The translations under genes and the position numbers were made by a program. Shown one piece after another: positions 1 to 9,470 of a stretch of DNA of 64,000 nt. The notes beneath the pieces were generated by a model. It had not been told where the DNA came from. It made no database searches and saw only the letters and a program-made list of their open reading frames with translations. This DNA is from Bernardetiaceae bacterium (GTDB taxonomy: Bacteria; Bacteroidota; Bacteroidia; Cytophagales; Thermoflexibacteraceae), in NCBI GenBank assembly GCA_025057115.1, contig JANWWZ010000005.1, forward strand, positions 110,897 through 174,896, in the 5' to 3' direction. Every line of letters begins with the position of its first letter. The stretch's first letter is position 1.

Positions 1-49
1 CCTCCAGATAGGGGCGAATGCTATCTAGTGCCTTTTCTACTTTAGTCAT
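1..49 (-). CDS. NifU-like domain protein (N-terminal fragment, runs off left edge)
   Basis: Only the first 16 codons are inside the window, reading MTKVEKALDSIRPYLE. This is the usual opening of the short NifU C-terminal-domain proteins that carry or deliver Fe-S clusters. The ATG overlaps the last codons and stop of the upstream mrp gene by 8 bases, which implies translational coupling. Co-location with Mrp, an Fe-S carrier ATPase, supports the call. The cluster-binding CxxC motif would lie outside the window, so it cannot be checked. Confidence 0.7.
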   Translation of the reverse strand, partial: MTKVEKALDSIRPYLE

Positions 50-1160
50 TAATTCCTTGCGGACTTCTGTTTCCATATCTACCTTCATCGATTACTTCCA
101 TTTGAGCGTTGCGCAGGGCAATGCGTTGTGCCAATGCTGCTGCTATTTGCTTAAACGCCTTTGCCATCATATCGTTACTCATGGCAATAGGTTTGCCACT
201 GTCTCCTGCTTCTCTGATGCTTTGCACCAGTGGAATTTCTCCTAGAAAAGGAACTTCATTCCGCCTGGCAAGCATTTTTCCGCCATCTTTGCCAAATAAG
301 TAATACTGATGGTCTGGCAATTCAGCAGGGGTAAAATATGACATATTTTCCACTATTCCTAAAATGGGCACATCAATAGGCTTTTGCCGAAACATAGCTA
401 GTGCTTTTTGAGCATCGGAAAGGGCAACTTTTTGGGGCGTAGTAACAATTACTGCCCCAGTCAAGGGAACAGTTTGCACTAAAGTAAGATGGATATCGCT
501 TGTACCAGGAGGCAGATCTACTAAGAGGTAGTCTAGCTCTCCCCATTCTGTATCGGTAATAAACTGGCGCAGGGCAGAACTTGCCATGGGTCCGCGCCAC
601 ACCACGGCATTTTCAGCAGGTGCTAGAAAACCAATGGAAAGCAGTTTAATTCCGTATTGTTCTACGGGAAGAAGATAATTGCGGTCGCCTTTGCGCACAA
701 TGCCTGGATGAGCTGCCTCGCAATTAAACATCGTGGGGATGGAAGGACCAAAAATATCTGCATCAATAATGCCCACTTTCGCCCCTGTTTGTTCTAATGC
801 TATGGCAAGATTTGCCGTAACGGTAGATTTGCCTACTCCTCCTTTTCCTGAAGCAATAGCCACTATATTTTTAACTTTGGGCAACAAGGGCTCTCCGTTG
901 CGAAGCGTGGTCACATCAGCCATAAAATGAATATGTACTTTAATGGAAGGGGAAAGATGTTGGGCAATGGCTTGCTCGCACTCCTGACGAATGACTTCTT
1001 TCAACGGACAAGCAGGAGTAGTAAGTACGATAGCAAAACGAATGGAGTCATCGGCAATTTCAACGTCGCGCACCATGCCTAAAGAGACAATATCGCGCTT
1101 TAAATCGGGCTCTTGTACATGCGAAAGGGCTCGCAAGACTTCTTTGGTAGTATAAGTCAT
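42..1160 (-). CDS. mrp: Mrp/NBP35-family P-loop ATPase (Fe-S cluster carrier)
   Basis: About 372 residues. Residues 1-100 form a MIP18/DUF59-type domain, followed by the ParA/MinD-like ATPase with the deviant Walker A motif GKGGVGKST near residue 110 and the downstream motifs GPMASSALRQ and DLPPGTSD, typical of Mrp. The family loads or transfers Fe-S clusters in the cytoplasm. The C-terminal region reads ENMSYFTPAE, without the CxxC pair seen in many Mrp proteins. The start chosen is the inner ATG (MTYTTKEV), which matches the family opening; an ATG six codons upstream is possible. It is translationally coupled to the NifU-domain gene downstream. Confidence 0.9.
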   Translation of the reverse strand: MTYTTKEVLRALSHVQEPDLKRDIVSLGMVRDVEIADDSIRFAIVLTTPACPLKEVIRQECEQAIAQHLSPSIKVHIHFMADVTTLRNGEPLLPKVKNIVAIASGKGGVGKSTVTANLAIALEQTGAKVGIIDADIFGPSIPTMFNCEAAHPGIVRKGDRNYLLPVEQYGIKLLSIGFLAPAENAVVWRGPMASSALRQFITDTEWGELDYLLVDLPPGTSDIHLTLVQTVPLTGAVIVTTPQKVALSDAQKALAMFRQKPIDVPILGIVENMSYFTPAELPDHQYYLFGKDGGKMLARRNEVPFLGEIPLVQSIREAGDSGKPIAMSNDMMAKAFKQIAAALAQRIALRNAQMEVIDEGRYGNRSPQGIND

Positions 1161-1327
1161 ATGCAGTCTAAAACGCATTGCAAGTTAAGGCATTTGCTTA
1201 ACCATTTCTAAGCCAAATTAGTTTTAACAAAATTTGCACTGTCCGATAGCGGACAGTTAATTGTTCACCAGAGGGACAAGTGAAGTCCTTGCAGGGGCAT
1301 ATCAATTTTAAGTGCCTCAAAACCAGC

Positions 1328-1357
1328 TTGTTTACAAGTGGTATTAAATTAGCTTTA
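1328..1357 (+). promoter_or_regulatory. Possible Bacteroidota-type promoter before the ABC transporter pair
   Basis: TTG, a 19-base spacer and TAGCTTTA resemble the Bacteroidota -33/-7 elements (TTG and TAnnTTTG), with one mismatch in the -7 box. The box lies only a few bases before the first ATG, so a transcript starting here would be almost leaderless. The match could be chance. Confidence 0.3.
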
Positions 1358-1363
1358 AACTAG

Positions 1364-2059
1364 ATGATGAACTATTTACTTCGGGCGGTAAACCTTTCTA
1401 AGGTGTATCACAATGGCAATGTGCAAACTATTGCGCTGCGCCAGGTTCATTTTGCCCTTCAAGAAGGAGAGTTTGTAGCCATCACTGGACCTTCAGGATG
1501 CGGGAAATCGACCTTGTTGCACTTGCTTGCGCTGATGGACAAACCCACTGGCGGGGAGATTTACTTTATGCACCAACCTACCTCTGGGCTAAGCGATAAA
1601 CAGCGCGCTCAGATAAGACGCTATCACTTCGGGTTTGTATTTCAGAACTTTAACTTAATAGAAGAGCTCACCGTAGCCGAGAACATTGCCCTGCCTCTGA
1701 TATATCAACGCCTTCCAGAACCAGAACGCAAACACAAAGTGTGGCAAGTGATGGAACGGCTAGATGTGCTGCACAAAGCTAATTTCTATCCCATGCAACT
1801 TTCTGGAGGCTATCAACAGCGCGTGGCTATTGCCCGAGCTATCGTAGCCCGTCCCCAGATTCTCTTTGCTGATGAACCTACAGGCAATTTAGATTCCCAA
1901 CGCGGATTAGAGGTAATGGAGCTACTTTCTGAACTCAATCAACAAGGCATGTCAATTGTGATGGTAACTCACTCGCAACAATGTGTTAAGTTTGCTCATC
2001 GGGCAGTACATTTGTTTGATGGTCAGATAGTGAGCAGCGTTATTAGCCACTTGCGTTAA
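1364..2059 (+). CDS. ABC transporter ATP-binding protein, LolD/MacB type
   Basis: 231 residues, a single nucleotide-binding domain of normal length. Visible motifs are Walker A GPSGCGKST, the signature LSGGYQQR (Q replaced by Y at one position, as is common in this subfamily), Walker B ILFADEP followed by TGNLDS, and the switch histidine in VTHSQ. The TGNLDS sequence is typical of the LolD/MacB/FtsE group, which drives mechanotransmission rather than classic substrate transport. The next gene starts one base after the stop and encodes the matching permease, so the two form one complex at the inner membrane. Two adjacent ATG codons can serve as start. Confidence 0.92.
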   Translation: MMNYLLRAVNLSKVYHNGNVQTIALRQVHFALQEGEFVAITGPSGCGKSTLLHLLALMDKPTGGEIYFMHQPTSGLSDKQRAQIRRYHFGFVFQNFNLIEELTVAENIALPLIYQRLPEPERKHKVWQVMERLDVLHKANFYPMQLSGGYQQRVAIARAIVARPQILFADEPTGNLDSQRGLEVMELLSELNQQGMSIVMVTHSQQCVKFAHRAVHLFDGQIVSSVISHLR

Positions 2060-2060
2060 A

Positions 2061-4529
2061 ATGCAAACCCTCCAAGAATGGTTCAAGTTCGCCTTAGGTA
2101 GTTTGCTGAGAAATCGACTTTATGCCTTGCTCAACATTGTAGGGCTTTCGGTAGGTATTGCTGCTTTTACTGTGTTGTTTTTGCTTTTCATTCACGAAAC
2201 CCAGTACGACAATTTTCATCCTCACCTTCGCTACTTATACCGCATTACAGAAGAGATCAAACAAAGTGGCATAGGAGAACACGCTGCTAGTGTTCCTTTT
2301 CCGTTGGGTCCTACCTTGGCAGCAGAATATCCGCATTTGATAAAAAGGGTTACAAGGCTGTTTAATTTTCAGTCGCCCTCTCTTGCAGTCAGCTACGGTC
2401 AAAAGAAGTTTAATGAACAACGCTTTTTCTTTGCCGATAGTAGCTTTTTGCAACTTTTTGGCTTCCAGCTCATAGAAGGGGAGGCATCCAAAGCCCTTTC
2501 ACGTCCAGGAAGTGTTATCATTACCCCCTCTACTGCAAAGAGATATTTTGGCAACTCAAAAGCAATGGGCAAGCGGCTCATTTTTAGAGACAAGTTCACG
2601 TTAGAAGTAACTGGCATAGTAGCAGAACCTCCTCGCCGCTCTCACATCGATTTCGATTTTATCGCTTCTTTTTCCACTTTAGAGCAAATGCCAGTGAAAG
2701 CAGCTTTCGAAAATTGGATATGGAATCCGTGCTGGACTTATGTGCTGCTGGATCCTGAGGCTTCTCCTGAGATGGTGCAAAACTGTTTTCCTGATTTTGT
2801 TCAAAAACATTTTCCTGGCAACCTTGCTCCCCAAGTGAAACTCCATTTGCAGCCAGTGCGCCAAATTCACCTTTACTCCGATTTAGACTATGAAATTAGT
2901 GCCAATGGCGATGTGCGCTATGTTTACATTTTCGGCGGCATGGCGGTGTTTATCCTGCTGATTTCAGTTATCAATTTTACCAATCTTAGTACAGCCATGG
3001 CCTCGGCGCGGGTTCGTTCTGTGGTAATTATCAAAGCAATGGGAATCTCCCGCGGCGAGTTGTTTTATTTCCATTTGCTAGAAGCTGCCCTTATGAGCAG
3101 TTTTGCCATCTTGGTCGGTTTTGTGATGGTGGAAATAGTATCTCCCTTCCTCACTGACCTTTCGGGTAATCCACTGCAAGGTTCCGTATTAAGTGAAAAA
3201 AACATGCTTGCTGGAATTTTGCTAGCGGGCATCTGTGCAGGAATTATATCGGGTATTTATCCAGCCTATTACCTTGCCTCCTTTGAAATTGGCAATTTTT
3301 ACCAAGGACACTTGCAACAACTTCATCTAGGCAAGCGATTCAGAAATCTGCTTTTGATAGTTCAATTTAGCATCTCAATGTTGTTTTTCATTGCCATGCT
3401 AGTCAGTGGCAAACAACTGGACTTTCTACAAAACGCAAAACTGGGCTTTGACAAGGAACAGGTAGTAGTAGTGCCTGTAGCAGGTAGCCGCATCGTGCAA
3501 GTATATCCAGAGTTTAAAGAGAAATTGCAGCGCCATGAAGCTATTGCCTCCGTAACGGCAATGGAAGAAGTACTGGGCAAAAGCTATCAAACCCATGAGT
3601 TTTACAGTCAAGAGAAAGGTAATCAGTTTTACCCTTCCATTGTAGTAGGGCACGATTTCATACGCACTTTTAACATAGAAATTCTGGTGGGAAGAGATTT
3701 TATTTCCCGCAGTGGTAAACCCTCAAGTAGTGAAAATGACTTCGGCGTAGTAGAAGATATGTTTAACTACTTTGACGAAGATGAACACAATGCAGTCATT
3801 ATTAACCAAGCAATGGTAGAGTACATGGGCTGGGGCAATCCGCTCAACGCTATTGGAAAAACACTTAGCCGCAAAACGGGCAATGAAAAAGTAGTAGGAG
3901 TGGTAAAAAATTTCCATTTTTCCTCTCTTCACAAGCAAGTAGCTCCTTTCGTAATTGACCTGGCGGGGGATAATATCCACCGCACTTACATCAAATACGT
4001 AGCCGTAAAAATTAAACCCGATCAAATCGCTGCAGGATTGAAAGCAATTCACCAAGTATGGAACGCGCTTAATCCCTCCCAACCGCCTGATATATTTTTC
4101 CTTAAGGAAAAGTTAGACAAACTCTATATCAAAGAAGAGCGCTTTAAACAGCTAAGCACTTGGCTTACCGCCATTGCGGTTTTGCTTGCTTGCATTGGAC
4201 TTTTTGGCATTTCTTCATTTGTAATCCAACAACGGCGGCGCGAAATTGGCATCCGAAAGGCAATTGGGGCTTACGACTACCAACTGGTAGGGCAAATCGT
4301 ATTCGAATTCCTTGCCACCATTGCCATTAGCATTTTTATTACCGCCCCAATAGGCTACTTGCTCATGAGCAATTGGCTTAATATGTTTCCCTACCGAATT
4401 AGCCTAACGGCAGATATTTTTTTGATTGCAGGAGGAATCATTATCTTAGTTAGTGCGCTGGCGGTAGTGCACAACGCCTTTCAAGTTACGCGGTTCACTC
4501 CTATGGAAACCCTTGCGCAGGGGTGGTGA
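2061..4529 (+). CDS. MacB/FtsX-family ABC transporter permease (double-length)
   Basis: 822 residues in two MacB_PCD-FtsX halves. An N-terminal transmembrane segment (around residues 20-42, MLNIVGLSVGIAAFTVLF-like) is followed by a large periplasmic domain, three membrane helices around residues 290-410, a second signal-anchor-like helix near residue 435, a second periplasmic domain, and three C-terminal helices. The motif [13 protein letters not shown] before the last helices is diagnostic of the FtsX family. This double-length form is common in Bacteroidota. Substrate is unknown: efflux, lipoprotein handling or envelope-stress signalling are all possible. It is coupled to the ATPase gene one base upstream. 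Confidence 0.9.
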   Translation: MQTLQEWFKFALGSLLRNRLYALLNIVGLSVGIAAFTVLFLLFIHETQYDNFHPHLRYLYRITEEIKQSGIGEHAASVPFPLGPTLAAEYPHLIKRVTRLFNFQSPSLAVSYGQKKFNEQRFFFADSSFLQLFGFQLIEGEASKALSRPGSVIITPSTAKRYFGNSKAMGKRLIFRDKFTLEVTGIVAEPPRRSHIDFDFIASFSTLEQMPVKAAFENWIWNPCWTYVLLDPEASPEMVQNCFPDFVQKHFPGNLAPQVKLHLQPVRQIHLYSDLDYEISANGDVRYVYIFGGMAVFILLISVINFTNLSTAMASARVRSVVIIKAMGISRGELFYFHLLEAALMSSFAILVGFVMVEIVSPFLTDLSGNPLQGSVLSEKNMLAGILLAGICAGIISGIYPAYYLASFEIGNFYQGHLQQLHLGKRFRNLLLIVQFSISMLFFIAMLVSGKQLDFLQNAKLGFDKEQVVVVPVAGSRIVQVYPEFKEKLQRHEAIASVTAMEEVLGKSYQTHEFYSQEKGNQFYPSIVVGHDFIRTFNIEILVGRDFISRSGKPSSSENDFGVVEDMFNYFDEDEHNAVIINQAMVEYMGWGNPLNAIGKTLSRKTGNEKVVGVVKNFHFSSLHKQVAPFVIDLAGDNIHRTYIKYVAVKIKPDQIAAGLKAIHQVWNALNPSQPPDIFFLKEKLDKLYIKEERFKQLSTWLTAIAVLLACIGLFGISSFVIQQRRREIGIRKAIGAYDYQLVGQIVFEFLATIAISIFITAPIGYLLMSNWLNMFPYRISLTADIFLIAGGIIILVSALAVVHNAFQVTRFTPMETLAQGW

Positions 4530-4534
4530 GTTGC

Positions 4535-5245
4535 TTAGATGTCCCCCAGTGGAGGGCGTAGAAGCAATTCTTCTACTACTGTGTAGCGAGAAAGTTGCCA
4601 AGCACCCACTACTGCTTTCCCGATATCCTCTGCAGGCATAAAACGCGATGGAGGGAGATTAGTTCCCGCCCAGCTATCAGTAAGAGTAGCCCCTGGAAGC
4701 ACTGCTGTTACGCGTATGTTGTAGGGCTTCATTTCTTGGCGCAACACGCGAGTCATGCCAAGAAGGGCATACTTAGAAATGCAGTAACTCCCTCCATTGG
4801 TGTAAGCCATGATACTTGCGGTAGAGCATATGTTGAAAATATGTCCTTCTTGCTTTTCCATCATCATGGGCAAAAGCGCGCGCGTTAGGTGGTAGGCACT
4901 ATACACGTTAGTAGCCATGAGCGTTTCTAGCACCCCTTCTGCTTCATTGTGAATTTGTCCTGGGAGAAAAATGCCTGCGTTGTTTACTAGAACATCTATT
5001 TTATCAGTGGTTTTTTTGACAAATTGCGATAATTGCTCAATCTGCTGCCGCTGAGAAAGGTCTGATGCAAAGGAATAGACCTGCACTCCATACTGCTGAC
5101 TGATTTGCTGAGCAGTGTGATGTAGAGGTTCTTGATGCCGAGCACTTAAAATTAAGTCAAAACCAATGCGGGCAAATTGTTCTGCAATCGCTCTCCCAAT
5201 GCCGCGACTTCCTCCAGTAATTACCGCAACGCAACGAGAAGCCAT
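4535..5245 (-). CDS. Short-chain dehydrogenase/reductase (SDR)
   Basis: About 236 residues, classical SDR length. The N-terminal Rossmann motif is TGGSRGIG, the NNAG motif is present near residue 85, and the catalytic Ser, YxxxK motif (SYCISK) follow near residues 138-155. The protein therefore should be an NAD(P)-dependent cytoplasmic oxidoreductase resembling FabG or 3-ketoacyl/sepiapterin-type reductases, but substrate cannot be deduced. The start is the ATG giving MASRCVAVITGG; a TTG four codons upstream is less likely. It is convergent with the ABC permease, with 5 bases between the two stops. Confidence 0.88.
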   Translation of the reverse strand: MASRCVAVITGGSRGIGRAIAEQFARIGFDLILSARHQEPLHHTAQQISQQYGVQVYSFASDLSQRQQIEQLSQFVKKTTDKIDVLVNNAGIFLPGQIHNEAEGVLETLMATNVYSAYHLTRALLPMMMEKQEGHIFNICSTASIMAYTNGGSYCISKYALLGMTRVLRQEMKPYNIRVTAVLPGATLTDSWAGTNLPPSRFMPAEDIGKAVVGAWQLSRYTVVEELLLRPPLGDI

Positions 5246-5924
5246 TTGAGGAATCAATTTGCCACTAATTTACGCCAAATGCATTGAGTTGTACCTCCAC
5301 TAACTTACAAACTGGCAAGAGGTACAGGATGAGCTTTGAGGCTAGGTAACTAAGCTACACTTTGCAAGAAACGGCAACCACCTACTGAGCAGTTGTTTAG
5401 GTTTCCACAAGGTCATTTTTTGCCCTTGTTCGCGTCTTTGCGAACAATTTTTTTCATGTCTTGCAAACCATCCAACAGCATAGCAGCGAGTATTTTCTTT
5501 AGAAATTCTGCCAGGAAACAAATAACAGTAGGAGAGGACCTCTGCTGCTAAATAACACGGCAAATGCCTAAGTTTTTGCTTTTTCTTATGGGTTTCTCAG
5601 TTAGCTGGTTGCTTCTCTTTTTCCCTCTACCCTATGGCTAGGCAATTTATGCATCTTTTGCCTTCTTGGTGTCTTGCAAATAAAGCTAGCCAAATGATAA
5701 AAAAACAGCACAAAAGCTATCTTTTTTACATATGTAAACAAAACACGAATATGGCGCTATTTTTTTCAATTTTCTAACAAAAATTTTAATCGCGCTTAAT
5801 GAAATGCCGTCTCCATTCAAGTTGCTACCGGGTGCAGCTCTACGCCTGCCCTCCCAACCTACATGCTGTAAAGGACAAATTCTGAAAAAATAGTTAGCAT
5901 TGTGCGCATCAACATTTAACTACC
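5246..5924. other. Long intergenic region without a recognisable gene
   Basis: Nearly 680 bases between two divergently transcribed genes. The only conspicuous structure is a short palindrome with a T run (listed separately). A 73-codon reading frame on the minus strand has no family features and looks fortuitous. No clean TTG/TAnnTTTG promoter pair could be placed in front of the M14 peptidase; a TAGCATTG box about 25 bases before its ATG is the best candidate but lacks a matching upstream element. Confidence 0.6.
5426..5447. repeat. Short palindrome of the TTGTTCG...CGAACAA family
   Basis: The arms TTGTTCGC and GCGAACAA pair perfectly over 8 bases around a 6-base loop and are followed by seven T residues on the plus strand. 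It shares the core TTGTTCG-n-GTCTT-n-CGAACAA with the hairpins after cas2, so it belongs to a dispersed family. It could also act as a terminator, although no plus-strand gene ends just before it. Confidence 0.6.
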
Positions 5925-8420
5925 ATGAGACAAGTTTTTCTTTTGTCGTTTGGAGCGGTTTTTAGCCTTACAAGTGCTGCCCAGGTGCAATCTCCTGAAG
6001 GATTTTTGGGCTATCGTCTAGGCAAGCAGTTTACCCCTCATTATCGGGTAGTGGAATATTTTCGCCATGTTGCTATGCAGGCTAGCAATCAAGTCAAGAT
6101 AGTAGAATACGGCACCACTTATGAAGGACGTCCTTTACTAGCTGCTATTGTAACTTCTCCTACTAACATGGTGCAGTTAGAAGAAATTCGCCGCAATAAT
6201 CTGCGCCTTACAGGACTAGAAGAAGGGCAAGGTAATCTCAATGGTCCTGTAATTGTATGGCTCACCTACAATGTGCATGGCAATGAAGCCGTTTCCACTG
6301 AAGCAGCCATGCTTACCCTTTACGAGCTACTTAGCAAATACACAGCTTGGCTTAAGGAGGCGGTAGTCATCATAGACCCTTGCGCTAACCCCGATGGACA
6401 TTCGCGATATGTGAATTGGTACATGCAAATGGTAGGCGTACAACCAAATATAGATCCCGATGCCCGAGAACATCATGAACCCTGGCCTGGAGGGCGTTTC
6501 AACCACTACCATTTTGACCTCAACCGCGACTGGGCTTGGCAAAGCCAGCGAGAGACTCAACAACGCATCGCCTTCTATCAGCAATGGATGCCACAAGTAC
6601 ATGGCGACTTTCATGAAATGGGCGTAGAGCAACCTTATTACTTTGCTCCTGCCGCCGAACCTTATCACAAGGAAATTACTTCTTGGCAACGCGAGTTTCA
6701 AAGCATTTTAGGAAAAAACATCGCACAGTATTTTGACCGCAACCATCGCCTTTATTTCACTCGCGAAACTTTCGACTTGCTCTACCCCAGCTATGGGGAT
6801 ACATGGCCTACTTTCAACGGAGCCATTGGCATGACTTACGAGCAAGGAGGCTCTGGACGTGCTGGGCTAAGCATTCTAACGAATAACGGAGATACGCTCA
6901 CCCTTAGCAAGCGCATCGAAAACCAACACACGGCGGGAATGGCTACTATAGAAATAGCAGTGCAGCAGAGAAAGCGCTTATTGGAAGAATTTCGAAACTA
7001 CTTTGCCCAAGCACTCACCTATCCTACAGGTGCTTATAAATCTTTTATCATTTCAGCCGGTAACGATCCTCATAAACTCAAAACCCTTACAGAATACTTA
7101 GACCGCAACCAAATCCGCTATGGATTGGCAGCTAATGCCATGACAGTGAAAGCCTTCAACTATCGCAACGGAAAGGAAGAAACTGTTAACGTTACGCGTA
7201 ATGATTTGGTCATTACCATAGCACAGCCCAAATCTGTACTAGTGAAAGTGCTTTTCAACCCTCGCACTGTCCTTGCCGATTCGGTTACTTACGATGCCAC
7301 TGCTTGGGCTTTGCCTTATGCGATGGATTTAGAGGCGTATGCTGCCGCTGAACGAATTGCCTCCACCGCCTACAAAGCACCTGAGTTTGTTAAAAACCAA
7401 CCTCCTCAAGGGGGAGCATATGCCTATCTAGCGCCGTGGCGCCATTTCAACCATGCTCGTTTGCTGGCTGCATGGCTCAAAAATGGTCTCAACGTTCGTT
7501 TTGCAGAACAGGCTTTTACCCTTAACGGGACTGCTTATCAAGCGGGTACCCTTGTAGTAAGCAAAGCAGATAACACCCATGTTAATAATTTTGACCAGTT
7601 AGTAAATAATATCGCCAACAATTTACAAGTCAACATACAACCTACGCAAACAGGTTTAGTTGCTTCAGGCATTGATCTAGGTTCAACTGCTTTTAGACTT
7701 GTTCGACCTTTTAAAGTGGCTTTAATTGCAGGGGAGGGAATTTCTCCTACTGCCTTTGGCGAAGCATGGCATTTTTTTGACCATTGGCTGGCATATCCCG
7801 TAACGGTAGTTCATCACTCCATGATAGAGAGGATGGATTGGAACAAATATGACGTAATCATTATGCCTTCGGGAAATTATCGCAACTTAGATATGAATAC
7901 AGTTAAATCATGGCTGCGCCGCGGCGGCAAGCTCATCGCTATAGAAGATGCTATTAACGCCTTTGCCGATAAGGAAGGATTTTTCATCAAAACCAAAAAA
8001 GAAGAAAAAGAAAAAGACGCCAAACCACCCAAACCTGAAGAGTTGATCAAAAAATACGGCGACCGCCGACGTGATGAACTAACCAATAGCGTAGAAGGAG
8101 CTATTTTTCGCGTTGCGATGGATACTACTCATCCTCTAGCCTTTGGGTATACCCCCACTTATTTCACCCTTAAGCATACTAACAACTTTTACGAGTTTTT
8201 AGAAGAAGGCTGGAACGTAGGCGTGCTTAAACCTAACTCCCACGTAGATGGCTTTGTAGGTAGTAAAGCAAAGGAAAAGCTTAATAATACCCTTGTCTTT
8301 GGCGTAGAAAACTTCGGCAGAGGTACCTTGATCTATCTTGTGGACAGTCCCATTTACAGACATTCTTGGCAAGGTGGGCACTTGCTCATGAGCAATGCTA
8401 TTTTCTTAGTAGGCAGATAG
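5925..8420 (+). CDS. Secreted M14-family zinc metallocarboxypeptidase
   Basis: 831 residues with an N-terminal signal peptide (MRQVFLLSFGAVFSLTSAAQ). The carboxypeptidase domain occupies roughly residues 40-350. The zinc ligands are in NVHGNEA (HxxE) and in HGDFHEMG, and the likely catalytic Glu is in MTYEQGGSGRAG. The C-terminal half contains a glutamine-amidotransferase-like segment (KYDVIIMPSGNY) that accompanies many large Bacteroidota M14 proteins; its role is unclear. A charged Lys/Glu-rich insertion lies near residue 690. Expected location is periplasm or outside the cell, where it would trim peptides. No sorting domain of type IX secretion is evident at the C-terminus. Confidence 0.9.
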   Translation: MRQVFLLSFGAVFSLTSAAQVQSPEGFLGYRLGKQFTPHYRVVEYFRHVAMQASNQVKIVEYGTTYEGRPLLAAIVTSPTNMVQLEEIRRNNLRLTGLEEGQGNLNGPVIVWLTYNVHGNEAVSTEAAMLTLYELLSKYTAWLKEAVVIIDPCANPDGHSRYVNWYMQMVGVQPNIDPDAREHHEPWPGGRFNHYHFDLNRDWAWQSQRETQQRIAFYQQWMPQVHGDFHEMGVEQPYYFAPAAEPYHKEITSWQREFQSILGKNIAQYFDRNHRLYFTRETFDLLYPSYGDTWPTFNGAIGMTYEQGGSGRAGLSILTNNGDTLTLSKRIENQHTAGMATIEIAVQQRKRLLEEFRNYFAQALTYPTGAYKSFIISAGNDPHKLKTLTEYLDRNQIRYGLAANAMTVKAFNYRNGKEETVNVTRNDLVITIAQPKSVLVKVLFNPRTVLADSVTYDATAWALPYAMDLEAYAAAERIASTAYKAPEFVKNQPPQGGAYAYLAPWRHFNHARLLAAWLKNGLNVRFAEQAFTLNGTAYQAGTLVVSKADNTHVNNFDQLVNNIANNLQVNIQPTQTGLVASGIDLGSTAFRLVRPFKVALIAGEGISPTAFGEAWHFFDHWLAYPVTVVHHSMIERMDWNKYDVIIMPSGNYRNLDMNTVKSWLRRGGKLIAIEDAINAFADKEGFFIKTKKEEKEKDAKPPKPEELIKKYGDRRRDELTNSVEGAIFRVAMDTTHPLAFGYTPTYFTLKHTNNFYEFLEEGWNVGVLKPNSHVDGFVGSKAKEKLNNTLVFGVENFGRGTLIYLVDSPIYRHSWQGGHLLMSNAIFLVGR

Positions 8421-8756
8421 TTACGCATTTACATAAAATAGCCTCATAATATCCATAAAGGCAGGGTTCACTTCCTCTCTGCCGAGTAAGTTATTTAATC
8501 AAAATCAGCCATCAGCAGCCTTTGAACTCACAAGCTCTGGCAGGTTAATAAATTGTTACAGCAGTTTATCAGGGCTATCAATTATTGATAGCTAACTATC
8601 AATTACTTCAAAATTTGACCGCTTTCAGACCTGCAAAAGCAGGATGGAAAAAATTTTTACCCCTTCATTATCAGGTATTTATACTTTTTATCTCAAAATG
8701 GGGGGACCTCTGGCACCATTCTGCTATTAATCATTGGCCAGCCAAAGGTCTATGTT
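8421..8756. other. Intergenic region upstream of the sigma factor operon
   Basis: About 336 bases. It contains an inverted repeat (listed separately) and otherwise AT-rich sequence. A reading frame that crosses into the sigma factor gene in another phase has no family features and is treated as a shadow. No clear promoter pair was found. Confidence 0.6.
8574..8592. promoter_or_regulatory. Operator-like inverted repeat upstream of the sigma-cas operon
   Basis: GCTATCAAT and ATTGATAGC form perfect 9-base arms around a single T. A further half-site CTATCAATTA follows 3 bases later, giving three spaced copies of TATCAAT. This is the size and symmetry of a dimeric regulator site. It lies about 165 bases before the sigma factor start. 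No regulator gene can be assigned to it. Confidence 0.4.
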
Positions 8757-9260
8757 ATGAACAACTTCAAAATCCTGCGTACAAAATGCCTTTCTTACCT
8801 AAGAAAAATGGTTTCGGCAAGCAATGGTACTGCAGAAGATGCAGAGGAACTTTTCTCTGAAGCTGTGTTTATTTACCTTTCTAAAAAACCTGCTTACTTA
8901 ACAGCTTCACTGCATACTTACATTTGTTCAGTTGCTAGAAGGCTATGGCTCAAGGAGTTGCGCCGCCGCAAAATCGCCGCCCAAAATGCTGATTCATTCT
9001 TAAAAGAACAACAAGATTTCAACCTGCGCACTGCTGAAGAAGAAGAAATCGTATTGCGTGCTTTTGAAAATCTGCCAGAAAGCTTTCGCGGAAAGCAAAT
9101 TTTAAATGCATTTTATTTTCAACAACTAAGCATGAAAGAAATCGCCCACCGCTTTGGGCTCCCTTCAGAAAATGCAGCTAAAAAACAAAAGTTCCATGCT
9201 ATTCACCAACTGCGTTCTTTACTGCGCCAACAATTACCTGAAGTATTCGACGCTGCATAA
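8757..9260 (+). CDS. ECF-like RNA polymerase sigma factor
   Basis: 167 residues. Region 2 lies around residues 5-65 (AEELFSEAVFIYL... SLHTYICSVARRLWLKELRRRK, the W-x-x-R pattern being typical of region 2.4), and region 4 around 100-160 with the helix-turn-helix QLSMKEIAHRFGLPSENAAK followed by a Lys/Arg-rich recognition helix. Length fits extracytoplasmic-function sigma factors. It heads an operon with a membrane-anchored protein and cas1-cas2. In ordinary ECF loci the second gene is the anti-sigma factor; here the second gene has a signal peptide and one C-terminal membrane helix but no recognisable anti-sigma domain. Confidence 0.85.
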   Translation: MNNFKILRTKCLSYLRKMVSASNGTAEDAEELFSEAVFIYLSKKPAYLTASLHTYICSVARRLWLKELRRRKIAAQNADSFLKEQQDFNLRTAEEEEIVLRAFENLPESFRGKQILNAFYFQQLSMKEIAHRFGLPSENAAKKQKFHAIHQLRSLLRQQLPEVFDAA

Positions 9261-9309
9261 TGCTTTTTGTTTTAATTGCTTGCATCAAAGCTAAACTTCA
9301 AGATAAATC

Positions 9310-9470
9310 ATGAAAACTGTTTCCGTTCTCATTACCGCCTTGCTCTTTGGGTGCAGGTACAAAGTCATAAACCTAGTAATGCCGCGCCACGCAGTCAGTT
9401 GCAAACTGATACCTTATCTATGGGTGAAAGACCTGAACAGTCTTATAACAATACAAAATTTAAAGTTATG
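9310..9470 (+). pseudogene. Small signal-peptide ORF, possibly frameshifted
   Basis: A 53-residue frame starts MKTVSVLITALLFG, a convincing signal-peptide opening, but then turns into an unlikely sequence and ends at a TGA that overlaps the next ATG. One base out of phase, the same stretch reads VQVQSHKPSNAAPRSQLQTD and continues open into the next gene. Joining the signal peptide to that frame would need a single-base shift around the CTCTTTGGG stretch. Either a small secreted protein is broken by a frameshift, or a fused longer form of the next protein once existed. A sequencing error is also possible. Confidence 0.4.

Noticed and set aside
5342..5563. 73-codon frame in the intergenic region
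   Set aside because: No family motif, no signal or membrane pattern, and it crosses the palindrome with its T run.
8585..8860. 91-codon frame overlapping the sigma factor start
   Set aside because: It shares its last 100 bases with the convincing sigma factor in another phase and has no family features.
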